Part shown: piece by piece, positions 18,504 through 25,603 of the stretch
How positions within the stretch are numbered: the stretch's first letter is position 1
How the letters are laid out: each line of letters starts with the position of its first letter
Assembly: GCA_004431415.1 (NCBI GenBank)
Contig: QPMI01000705.1
Coordinates: forward strand, 1 to 27,500
DNA length: 27,500 bases
DNA from: Cyanophora paradoxa
Taxonomy: Eukaryota > Glaucocystophyceae > Cyanophorales > Cyanophoraceae
Direction: 5' to 3'
Program-made: the position numbers and the translations under genes
Notes under the pieces: generated by a model
Database searches by the model: none
The model's input: the letters and a program-made list of their open reading frames with translations, nothing else
Told to the model about the DNA's origin: nothing

Positions 18504-18908
18504 CTATCGTTTTGAGTATTGTGGTGCTTTTCTTGCTTTATGAAGACCGTATTTTTTACGTTCTTTTGCTCTAGCATCACGAGTTAAATGATGGTCACTT
18601 TTTAATAAAGGACGGTGTGTTAATGAAATTTGACATAATGCTCTTGCTAAACCAAGACGAATAGCTTCGGATTGACCCGTTAAGCCACCTCCTTGCGTAT
18701 TTACAATTACATTATATTCATTTGCTAATCCTAAACTTTCTAATGGAGATTTTACAGCAGCTAAATAAGAAAGATTATATTGTAAATATAAATTTGCTGG
18801 TTTTGAATTAATAAGGATTTCTCCTTTTCCAGGTATTAAGCGTACTTTTGCTACAGACGTTTTACGTCTTCCAGTTCCATAAGCAAGGGTTTGTTCTTTT
18901 TGTCCCAT
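18504..18908 (-). CDS. rps9: Small ribosomal subunit protein uS9
   Basis: A 134-residue protein of the plastid 30S subunit. It begins MGQKEQTLAYGTGRRKTSVA, has the GGGLTGQSEAIRLGLARAL core, and ends in the basic tail KKYGLHKARKAPQYSKR that reaches the P site. It is the last gene of the minus-strand alpha operon, 39 nt after rpoA. In cyanobacteria rpl17 and rpl13 lie between rpoA and rps9; both are missing here. Confidence 0.98.
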   Translation of the reverse strand: MGQKEQTLAYGTGRRKTSVAKVRLIPGKGEILINSKPANLYLQYNLSYLAAVKSPLESLGLANEYNVIVNTQGGGLTGQSEAIRLGLARALCQISLTHRPLLKSDHHLTRDARAKERKKYGLHKARKAPQYSKR

Positions 18909-18947
18909 AATAAATTTTTCAATTAATTTATTTTAAATAGATTTATT

Positions 18948-19895
18948 TTAATTTTCTTTTTTATTAGTTTTTCGTTTTGGTAAACTTATTCCTAATCGTT
19001 TTTGTAAAGCATCAATAACTTCTTTAGCTGATTTTTGACCGAAATTACGAATTTCTAGTAATTCTTCTTGAGAAACATTTAATAAATCGCCAATTGAATG
19101 AATTTGGGCTCTTTTTAAACAATTATACGCTCGAACAGATAATTGTAATTCCTCAATTGGAATTTGACTTATTTTGTCTTCTGTTTGTTCCGTTGAATCA
19201 TCGGTATTTTCGAAGTTTATTTTCTTAAATGGATTAAATAAATTTAATAAAACTTCAGCAGCTTGACTGATTGAATCTTGAGGTGTTACACTTCCATTTG
19301 TCCAAATTTCTAAAATTAACCGTTCTTTAATTTCACTATTTCGAAGAAAAATTTCTTCAACCATATAGTTAACTTTTCGAACTGGCATAAAAATGGCATC
19401 TATTGGTAAAAAATCAATGCTATTTTCAGTTTGTTTTTTATCAATGATTTTATAACCTCGCCCTTTTTCAATTTTAAATTCCATTTCTAAAATTGCATTT
19501 TCTGCCACAGTAGCTACATATTGTGTACCATGAATAATTTCAACTTCAGAAGGTAATTCAAAATTAGCTGTGGTTACCTTACATGCTCCTTGAATTTTTA
19601 AGCGTCCTATTTGAGGTTCATTAGTGTAACTTTTTAAAACAATATTTTTTAAGTTTAATAATAACTCTAAAACATCTTCTTTTACACCAGGAATACTACA
19701 AAATTCATGGTTAACTCCCGCAATTCGGACTGCAGTAATAGCACTGCCTTCTATATCGGATAATAAAACACGTCGTAAAGAATTACCTATAGTAATTCCT
19801 TGACCTGGTTCCAAAGGTTCAACAATAAATCTACCATACTGATTACAACTGCTTTCTACCTTTGACTCTACGCATTCAATTTGAAATTGAGTCAT
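18948..19895 (-). CDS. rpoA: RNA polymerase alpha subunit
   Basis: A 315-residue subunit of the plastid-encoded RNA polymerase. The N-terminal domain (about 1-230) carries the dimerisation motif GQGITIGNSLRRVLLSDIEG. An acidic linker around residues 228-243 (NTDDSTEQTEDK) leads to the C-terminal domain with LSVRAYNCLKRAQIHSIGDL and the helix-hairpin-helix EIRNFGQKSAKEV, which contact DNA and sigma. The length is normal for plastids. It lies between rps11 and rps9. Confidence 0.98.
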   Translation of the reverse strand: MTQFQIECVESKVESSCNQYGRFIVEPLEPGQGITIGNSLRRVLLSDIEGSAITAVRIAGVNHEFCSIPGVKEDVLELLLNLKNIVLKSYTNEPQIGRLKIQGACKVTTANFELPSEVEIIHGTQYVATVAENAILEMEFKIEKGRGYKIIDKKQTENSIDFLPIDAIFMPVRKVNYMVEEIFLRNSEIKERLILEIWTNGSVTPQDSISQAAEVLLNLFNPFKKINFENTDDSTEQTEDKISQIPIEELQLSVRAYNCLKRAQIHSIGDLLNVSQEELLEIRNFGQKSAKEVIDALQKRLGISLPKRKTNKKEN

Positions 19896-19973
19896 ACAGT
19901 TTTCTCACTTTTATACAAATTTTAAAAATAGTTATTTATTCTAAGAAAGAACCTTTCGAGGTTTTTAAGATAT

Positions 19974-20366
19974 TTAAACTCGACGTCGTTTAGGAGGACG
20001 GCATCCATTATGTGGTACTGGAGTAATATCACGAATTAAAGAAATTTCTAAACCAGTCGCTTGTAAAGCTTTGATAGCCATTTCTCTCCCGGATCCGGGA
20101 CCACTAATAATTACTTCAATTTGTCGCATCCCTTGTTCCATAGCTTGACGAGCAGAATTTTCTGCTGCTGTTTGAGCAGCAAATGGAGTACCTTTTCGTG
20201 CTCCTTTAAATCCACTAGAACCAGCAGATGCCCAAGCAATTACTTCTCCAGTAGGAGAAGTTATAGAAATAATTGTGTTATTAAAAGTAGATTGAATATG
20301 TGCTACCCCAACTGGTATATTCTTTTTTTGTTTAGTTGTACCTGATCTTTTTATTTGTCGCGCCAT
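19974..20366 (-). CDS. rps11: Small ribosomal subunit protein uS11
   Basis: A 130-residue protein of the 30S platform. The [39 protein letters not shown] and [18 protein letters not shown] segments are all diagnostic. It is the third gene of the alpha operon, 43 nt after rps13 and 78 nt before rpoA. Confidence 0.98.
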   Translation of the reverse strand: MARQIKRSGTTKQKKNIPVGVAHIQSTFNNTIISITSPTGEVIAWASAGSSGFKGARKGTPFAAQTAAENSARQAMEQGMRQIEVIISGPGSGREMAIKALQATGLEISLIRDITPVPHNGCRPPKRRRV

Positions 20367-20409
20367 AACATTAATATAGAATAAAAAAAATGATTTAATT
20401 AATTAATTT

Positions 20410-20790
20410 TTATTTAGAAGGGGCTTTTTTCTTACCAGCAACAGTTTGTCTTGCTCCACGTCGTGTGCGCGCATTTGTGCGAGTTCTTTGTCCACGAACT
20501 GGTAAATTTAAACGATGTCGTCGACCACGATAACAACCAATATCAGCTAAACGTTTGATATTCATAGATTCAAAACGTCTTAAATCCCCTTCAACTTGAT
20601 AATCTGTTTCAATTATTTCTCTTAATTGAGCAATTGCATTATCTGGTAAATCTCGAACTCGTGTATCAGGATCTAATTCAATTTTACTTAAAATTTCCTT
20701 GGATCTAGTTAATCCAATTCCGTAAATATAAGTTAGTCCAATTTCAACCCTTTTATCTCTTGGAAGGTCAACTCCGGCAATACGTGCCAA
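20410..20790 (-). CDS. rps13: Small ribosomal subunit protein uS13, TTG start
   Basis: A 126-residue protein of the 30S head. It begins (M)[20 protein letters not shown] and ends with the basic [24 protein letters not shown]. The codon at the family's initiator position (20790-20788, minus strand) is TTG, and no ATG is in frame nearby. A perfect AAGGAG at 20798-20803 is 7 nt upstream, which supports initiation at this TTG. It is the second gene of the alpha operon. Confidence 0.96.
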   Translation of the reverse strand: MARIAGVDLPRDKRVEIGLTYIYGIGLTRSKEILSKIELDPDTRVRDLPDNAIAQLREIIETDYQVEGDLRRFESMNIKRLADIGCYRGRRHRLNLPVRGQRTRTNARTRRGARQTVAGKKKAPSK

Positions 20791-20797
20791 TGTGGTT

Positions 20798-20803
20798 CTC
20801 CTT
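20798..20803 (-). promoter_or_regulatory. Shine-Dalgarno sequence for rps13
   Basis: AAGGAG on the minus strand, 7 nt before the TTG. It is among the strongest ribosome binding sites in the window and fixes the unusual start. Confidence 0.85.
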
Positions 20804-20842
20804 ATTTTTTATTTTTGGTAATGAAATAAATAAAATAAAATA

Positions 20843-20956
20843 TTATCCTTGACGTTGTTTGTGTTTGCTATTAGAACAAATAACCATAACACGCCCTTTT
20901 CGTCTAATTGTGCGGCATTTTTCACACATTTTTCGAACAGAAGCACGAACTTTCAT
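20843..20956 (-). CDS. rpl36: Large ribosomal subunit protein bL36
   Basis: A 37-residue zinc-ribbon protein of the 50S subunit. [20 protein letters not shown] then [17 protein letters not shown] has the zinc ligands Cys11, Cys14, Cys27 and His32 in the standard places. It is the first gene of the minus-strand alpha operon, 52 nt before rps13. The usual upstream neighbours of the spc operon (secY, infA) are absent, so the cluster is split here. Confidence 0.97.
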   Translation of the reverse strand: MKVRASVRKMCEKCRTIRRKGRVMVICSNSKHKQRQG

Positions 20957-21365
20957 AGTTTTTAACTCTTATTTATAAGTGATTTATTTTTGTAAATTTG
21001 TTTAAAAATTTTTAAACTTTTCTCTAATATTTAGGATAAAACGATATTTATAATAAGTCAACTCTAAAAGAAAAAATAATTATAACCCTATATAAGGTTA
21101 TAACTATTCATTCTTTTAAAGAATGGAATTTTTTATTAATTATTTTGTTTAAAATATTTTTTAGAATTTAAGAAACTTCAAAACACATTTAACTGCAATA
21201 TGTTAACATTGATTAAAGGTCAAAGATTATTTTTGAAAAAATTTCGATAAAAAATTTTAAAATAATTCGAACTTCAATATTTAGATTTATTATTATTTAG
21301 TTTAATATAATATCAAACTTTGATCTCTTTAAATTCTTTTTGTTGAAAAATTTTCGAGGACAATT
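20957..21365. other. Divergent spacer rpl36-psbV
   Basis: AT-rich, with two small hairpins: AACCCTATATAAGGTT near 21084-21105 and CATTCTTTTAAAGAATG near 21109-21126. A GAGGA just before 21366 is the psbV ribosome site. No gene seen; the alpha-operon promoter must lie here but I cannot place it. Confidence 0.65.
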
Positions 21366-21854
21366 ATGTTCAATAAAAATTTCTGGACTTCCATAATCAT
21401 TGGATGTTTATTCTGTACTATTACCTATAGTGGTGTAAATGCTGCTGCTTTAGATGAAGAAACTAGAACAGTTGCATTAAATAGTACTGAAACAGTGGTA
21501 TTAACCCCTGAACAAGTTAAACGTGGAAAACGTTTATTTAATAGTACTTGCGGAATTTGTCATGTTGGCGGTATCACTAAAACAAATCCTAATGTTGGTT
21601 TAGATAGTGAAGCGTTAGCTTTAGCAACTCCTCCGCGTAACAATATTGAATCTCTTGTTGATTACATGAAAAATCCTACAAGTTACGATGGGTCAGAAGA
21701 AATCTATGATATTCACCCAAGTATTCGTAGTGCTGATGCATTTCCAAAAATGCGTAATCTAACTGAAGAAGATTTATATGATATTGCAGGACATATTTTA
21801 TTATCTCCTAAAATATTACCAAGCCAATGGGGTGGTGGTAAGATTTATTATTAA
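21366..21854 (+). CDS. psbV: Cytochrome c550 precursor (PsbV)
   Basis: A 162-residue extrinsic lumenal cytochrome that stabilises the photosystem II oxygen-evolving site. A signal peptide of about 25-28 residues ends near VNAAA. The haem motif is C62-G-I-C65-H66, followed by VGGITKTNPNVGL, the family hallmark. His117 (DIHPSIRSAD) is the second axial ligand, 51 residues after His66 as in cyanobacterial c550. The ending SQWGGGKIYY is conserved. In land plants PsbV has been replaced. GAGGA precedes the start by 5 nt. Confidence 0.98.
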   Translation: MFNKNFWTSIIIGCLFCTITYSGVNAAALDEETRTVALNSTETVVLTPEQVKRGKRLFNSTCGICHVGGITKTNPNVGLDSEALALATPPRNNIESLVDYMKNPTSYDGSEEIYDIHPSIRSADAFPKMRNLTEEDLYDIAGHILLSPKILPSQWGGGKIYY

Positions 21855-21861
21855 GTGATAC

Positions 21862-21922
21862 AAAATTGTTAATAGTTCTTTATTAATTATAAATACAATT
21901 ATAGAGAACTATTAACAATTTT
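21862..21922 (+). terminator. psbV terminator hairpin
   Basis: An 18 bp perfect stem (21862-21879 with 21905-21922) around a 25 nt loop, followed by a T tract. Confidence 0.85.
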
Positions 21923-21929
21923 TTTTAAG

Positions 21930-22120
21930 AAAAGAAAAGAAAAATAAATAATTTATGAAGGATTTGTTGAACTAAATCTTCGATTGATTATTATATTACC
22001 GTTATCTTGGTGAAGGGTTTTGGTTGGTATCTTTCAAATACGGGCTTATAAAATCAAAAAGTGCATAAGAAAACGAGATAGTACAATAATATAAAACAAA
22101 TAGTTTCATTATAATGAAGA
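21930..22120. other. Unassigned GC-richer segment between psbV and clpP
   Basis: G+C is about 31% at 21961-22080 by hand count, against roughly 13% in the atpE-petA spacer. It has no long frame on either strand; the best are about 20 codons. Short inverted repeats are visible (AATCTTCGATT, GTAT/ATAC near 22027-22041, CTTAT/ATAAG near 22045-22069, TTCAT/ATGAA near 22105-22118). It may be a small RNA or a decayed gene. I found no tRNA, RNase P RNA or SRP RNA signature. Confidence 0.4.
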
Positions 22121-22126
22121 CCCATA

Positions 22127-22190
22127 ATTTTCAAGAAATATGCATTTTAGTTTATTGATCAATAAACTAAAATGCATATTTCTTGAAAAT
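22127..22190. repeat. 64 bp perfect palindrome downstream of clpP
   Basis: Positions 22127-22158 are the exact reverse complement of 22159-22190, with TTGATCAA at the centre and no spacer. It lies 5 nt beyond the clpP stop and probably ends its transcript. The arms contain AATGCATATT, also present in the psaM palindrome. Confidence 0.96.
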
Positions 22191-22195
22191 CGTTG

Positions 22196-22780
22196 TTAAT
22201 TGTTATTAATAAAGATATGATCAATAATTCCGTATTGTTTTGCTTCAGTTGCAGATAAAAAGAAATCTCTTTCAGTATCTGTTTCAATTTGTTTTAATTC
22301 TTGTTTTGTATGAAAACTTAAAATATTATTTAATAAATTTTTAAAATAAGCACCATTTCGAATTTGAATATCTAAGTGAGACCAAGGAGCTTCGACTTTG
22401 GATAATGGTTGATGTATCATAATTCGAGAACTAGCAAAAGCAAAGCGTTTATTTTCAACTCCTGCTGCTAATAAAACAGCACCCATACTTGCTGCTAATC
22501 CAAAACAAATAGTTGAAACGTCAACAGATAAATTTTGTATTGTATCATAAACAGATAAACCAGCTGTAACAGATCCTCCTGGTGAATTTATAAATAGACG
22601 TATATCTTTTGTTGAATCTTCATTCTCGAGATATAATAATTGCCCTACAATTGAGTTACAAATTTCATCATCCACTGTTTGTGAAAAAAGAATAATTCGA
22701 TTTTGTAATAATTTGGAAATATTATTTAGTTCAAGTTTTTTATTTTCATCATTTGTGTACTGTTGTATTAATATTGTCAT
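22196..22780 (-). CDS. clpP: Clp protease proteolytic subunit
   Basis: A 194-residue serine peptidase that forms the barrel of the ATP-dependent Clp protease. The catalytic triad is intact: Ser98 in GLAASMGA, His123 in RIMIHQPL and Asp172 in DTERDFFLSA. The INSPGGSVTAGLSVYDT segment is the oxyanion and substrate-binding region. With all three residues present it is ClpP, not an inactive ClpR. There are no introns. It stands next to groES-groEL, divergently transcribed, and could degrade tmRNA-tagged proteins. Confidence 0.98.
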   Translation of the reverse strand: MTILIQQYTNDENKKLELNNISKLLQNRIILFSQTVDDEICNSIVGQLLYLENEDSTKDIRLFINSPGGSVTAGLSVYDTIQNLSVDVSTICFGLAASMGAVLLAAGVENKRFAFASSRIMIHQPLSKVEAPWSHLDIQIRNGAYFKNLLNNILSFHTKQELKQIETDTERDFFLSATEAKQYGIIDHIFINNN

Positions 22781-23045
22781 AGTATTTTTTTTTTAACTTT
22801 CTAATATAAAACTATGTTTTCTTATAATTACGAAATCAAAAAATTTAATAATTTTAGATAAATATAAATGTCAATTTGATTTTACTTTTTTCTACTTTAT
22901 TTAAAATAAATTTATCATAAAATCGTTGATTTTTATTTTCTTCTTTTATTATATGCTTGTATTTTTTATTTGTTTTTTTTTATTGTTATATTTTTAATTC
23001 GCTCAAGAAAATAAATTGATTCATTTGTTTTAATTAATCATTCTA
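22781..23045. other. Divergent spacer clpP-groES, left part
   Basis: AT-rich, with T-tracts near 22789 and 22973. It must contain the clpP promoter on the minus strand, which I could not identify with confidence. No gene seen. Confidence 0.6.
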
Positions 23046-23074
23046 TTGACAAAAAAAAGTTCTTTAATTAATAT
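23046..23074 (+). promoter_or_regulatory. Near-consensus sigma70 promoter of groES-groEL
   Basis: TTGACA (23046-23051), a 17 bp spacer, then TAATAT (23069-23074). The -35 is perfect, the spacing optimal and the -10 matches four of six bases. Transcription would start about 23081. Confidence 0.8.
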
Positions 23075-23085
23075 TATTATTAGAA

Positions 23086-23112
23086 TTAGCAATTAATTAT
23101 ATTAGTTGCTAA
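23086..23112 (+). promoter_or_regulatory. CIRCE-like inverted repeat operator upstream of groES
   Basis: TTAGCAATT-N9-AGTTGCTAA. The CIRCE consensus is TTAGCACTC-N9-GAGTGCTAA; here the outer six bases of each arm and the 9-9-9 geometry are kept, 13 of 18 arm bases in all. It lies within a longer inverted repeat (23072-23092 with 23106-23126) that starts inside the -10 box. HrcA or a relative would be the expected repressor; no such gene is in this window. Confidence 0.65.
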
Positions 23113-23163
23113 TTCTAATAATAATAGTAATTAATTTTCTAGATTTTTACGAGGTGACAATTT

Positions 23164-23475
23164 ATGGCAACTGTAACTTTAAATGTTAAAACTGTACGTC
23201 CTTTAGGTGAACGTGTTTTAGTAAAGGTTAGTCAGTCAGAAGAAAAAACTGCTGGAGGTATTTTACTACCTGATACTGTGAAAGAAAAACCTCAAATTGG
23301 GGAAATTATTGCAGTTGGACCAGGAAGACGAAATGATGATGGTTCTTTTCAACCATTAGAAGTTACAGTTAATAGTAAAGTACTTTATTCTAAGTATGCG
23401 GGAACGGATATTAAATTAGAAAATGAAGAATATGTTTTACTTTCTGAAAAAGATATTTTAGCAATTATTGAATAA
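23164..23475 (+). CDS. groES: Co-chaperonin GroES (Cpn10)
   Basis: A 103-residue subunit of the heptameric lid that closes the GroEL chamber. The sequence [28 protein letters not shown] contains the conserved start and the mobile loop (about residues 24-36). The ending [16 protein letters not shown] is typical. A GAGGTG ribosome site lies upstream of the ATG. It is the first gene of a two-gene operon with groEL, preceded by a strong promoter and a CIRCE-like repeat. Plastid-encoded groES is rare. Confidence 0.98.
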   Translation: MATVTLNVKTVRPLGERVLVKVSQSEEKTAGGILLPDTVKEKPQIGEIIAVGPGRRNDDGSFQPLEVTVNSKVLYSKYAGTDIKLENEEYVLLSEKDILAIIE

Positions 23476-23538
23476 TTGAACAAAAATCTTTTTATTTTCT
23501 ATTTTAACTAAGCGCTAAAAAAAAAAAGGAAAAATTTT

Positions 23539-25164
23539 ATGGCAAAACAAATTTTATACCATGAAAGTGCTCGTCGTGCCTTAGAAAAAGGAATGGATAT
23601 TTTGGCTGAAGCCGTTGCTGTTACCCTTGGACCGAAAGGACGAAATGTGGTTTTAGAAAAAAAATTTGGGGCTCCTCAAATTGTAAATGACGGTGTAACA
23701 ATTGCAAAAGAAATTGAACTTGAAGATCACATTGAAAATACCGGAGTAGCTTTAATTCGTCAAGCAGCCTCTAAAACAAATGATGTTGCCGGAGATGGTA
23801 CAACAACAGCAACAGTTTTAGCATATGCTATGGTAAAAGAAGGAATGCGAAATGTGGCTGCAGGTGCTAATCCAATGGCAATTAAACGCGGTATTGATCG
23901 AGCAACTCAAAAAGTTGTAGAAACGATTGCCGCTCATGCAAAACCCGTTGAAGATTCAAGAGCAATTACTCAAGTTGCTTCTATTTCAGCTGGTAATGAT
24001 GATGAAGTTGGTAAGATGATTGCAGATGCAATTGAAAAAGTAGGTAAAGAGGGTGTGATCTCTTTAGAAGAAGGAAAATCTACAACAACGGAACTTGAAA
24101 TAACCGAAGGTATGCGCTTTGACAAAGGTTATATTTCTCCGTATTTTGTAACAGATCCTGAACGTATGGAAGTAATACAAAAAGATGCTTATGTTTTAAT
24201 TACGGATAAAAAAATTACCTTAGTACAAGATTTAGTTCCGATTTTAGAACAAGTTGCTAGAGCTCGAAAACCACTTTTTATTATTGCTGAAGATATTGAA
24301 AAAGAAGCATTAGCTACGTTAGTTGTTAATAAACTACGCGGAAATCTAAATGTTTCAGCTGTAAAAGCACCAGGTTTTGGTGATCGTCGTAAAGCAATGA
24401 TGCAGGATATTGCAGTTTTAACCAATACTCAAGTTATTTCGGAAGAAACTGGATTACGTTTAGATAGTATTAAACTTGATGTTTTAGGGAAAGCTCGTCA
24501 AGTAAATATTACAAAAGATTATACAACGGTTATTGCCGAAGGGAACGAAGAAGGAGTTTCTGCACGTTGTGAACAAATTCGACGTCAAATTGAAGAAACC
24601 GATTCTGCATATGAAAAAGAGAAATTACAAGAACGTTTAGCAAAATTAGCTGGGGGTGTTGCAGTTATTAAAGTAGGTGCAGCAACCGAAACGGAAATGA
24701 AAGATAAAAAATTACGTTTGGAAGATGCTATTAATGCTACAAAAGCAGCCGTGGAAGAAGGAATTGTTCCGGGTGGTGGTACAACATTAGCTCATTTAGC
24801 AATTGAATTAGAAAATTGGGTACAATCGAATTTAGAACATGAAGAACTAATCGGTGGTATGATTGTGGCTCGTTCTTTAACTGCTCCTTTAAAACGTATT
24901 GTTGAAAATGCAGGTCAAAATGGCGCTGTTATTGCGGAACAAGTAAAAGATAAACCATTTAATATTGGTTATAATGCTGCCAATGCTCAATTTGTAGATA
25001 TGTTTGAGGCTGGTATTGTAGATCCAGCAAAAGTAACTCGCTCAGGTCTTCAAAATGCAGCTTCTATTGCTGGGATGGTATTAACTACTGAATGTATTGT
25101 AGTTGATAAAGCTGAATCTCAGCAAAAGGCTGCGAGCGTAAATCGTAATAGTTTTGATTATTAG
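23539..25164 (+). CDS. groEL: Chaperonin GroEL (Cpn60)
   Basis: A 541-residue chaperonin that folds stromal proteins such as Rubisco subunits. The equatorial ATP site is visible as [16 protein letters not shown] and [13 protein letters not shown] (residues about 86-98), and [12 protein letters not shown] is near residue 410. The C-terminus ends [15 protein letters not shown] and lacks the Gly-Gly-Met repeats of typical bacterial GroEL. It follows groES after 63 nt and ends at a hairpin. Confidence 0.98.
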   Translation: MAKQILYHESARRALEKGMDILAEAVAVTLGPKGRNVVLEKKFGAPQIVNDGVTIAKEIELEDHIENTGVALIRQAASKTNDVAGDGTTTATVLAYAMVKEGMRNVAAGANPMAIKRGIDRATQKVVETIAAHAKPVEDSRAITQVASISAGNDDEVGKMIADAIEKVGKEGVISLEEGKSTTTELEITEGMRFDKGYISPYFVTDPERMEVIQKDAYVLITDKKITLVQDLVPILEQVARARKPLFIIAEDIEKEALATLVVNKLRGNLNVSAVKAPGFGDRRKAMMQDIAVLTNTQVISEETGLRLDSIKLDVLGKARQVNITKDYTTVIAEGNEEGVSARCEQIRRQIEETDSAYEKEKLQERLAKLAGGVAVIKVGAATETEMKDKKLRLEDAINATKAAVEEGIVPGGGTTLAHLAIELENWVQSNLEHEELIGGMIVARSLTAPLKRIVENAGQNGAVIAEQVKDKPFNIGYNAANAQFVDMFEAGIVDPAKVTRSGLQNAASIAGMVLTTECIVVDKAESQQKAASVNRNSFDY

Positions 25165-25169
25165 AAATA

Positions 25170-25214
25170 AAATGTTTTAATTAGTTTATTATTTATGAAC
25201 TAATTAAAACATTT
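25170..25214 (+). terminator. groES-groEL terminator hairpin
   Basis: AAATGTTTTAATTAGTT pairs with AACTAATTAAAACATTT around an 11 nt loop, followed by a T tract, 6 nt after the groEL stop. Confidence 0.85.
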
Positions 25215-25437
25215 TTTTTAATAGTATTAGAAATTAAATGAAAGACGTTTAAAAAAAATAATAATTAAATAAGACTGTGATCTTTTATTTAATAAAATTT
25301 GATTAAATTATTTACGAAAATATACTTTTCAATACTTATTGAAAAGCACAGAATGGGTTTACATTGGAAATAAAAAAATTTAGGTAAAGTATAAAATCTG
25401 ATTGACTTATTTTCAAATTCAAACTAATAAAAGAAAC

Positions 25438-25508
25438 AGGCGGCACCCAGATTTGAACTGGGGGTAGAGGATTTGCAATCCACTGCCTTACCACTTGGCT
25501 ATACCGCC
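25438..25508 (-). tRNA. trnC-GCA: tRNA-Cys(GCA)
   Basis: A 71 nt class-I tRNA with acceptor GGCGGTA/TGCCGCC (one G-U), anticodon loop TTGCAAA (GCA) and discriminator U, the Cys identity base. It lies between the convergent groEL and dnaK units. Confidence 0.95.
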
Positions 25509-25547
25509 TATTTTCTATTAATTATACCTTAAGAATCAATTTTTTTA

Positions 25548-25581
25548 AATCTTATTTTAAAATAAAAAAAAATTTAAGATT
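25548..25581 (-). terminator. Possible hairpin after dnaK
   Basis: AATCTTA (25548-25554) pairs with TAAGATT (25575-25581), followed on the minus strand by a mixed A/T run. The stem is short and AT-only, so this is weak. Confidence 0.4.
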
Positions 25582-25603
25582 ATTGCTTTATTTGAAATGA
25601 ATT

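Noticed and set aside
21930-22120. RNase P RNA, SRP RNA or group II intron remnant
   Set aside because: I looked for the conserved RNase P segments, the SRP GGAAG core and a domain V hairpin on both strands and found none.
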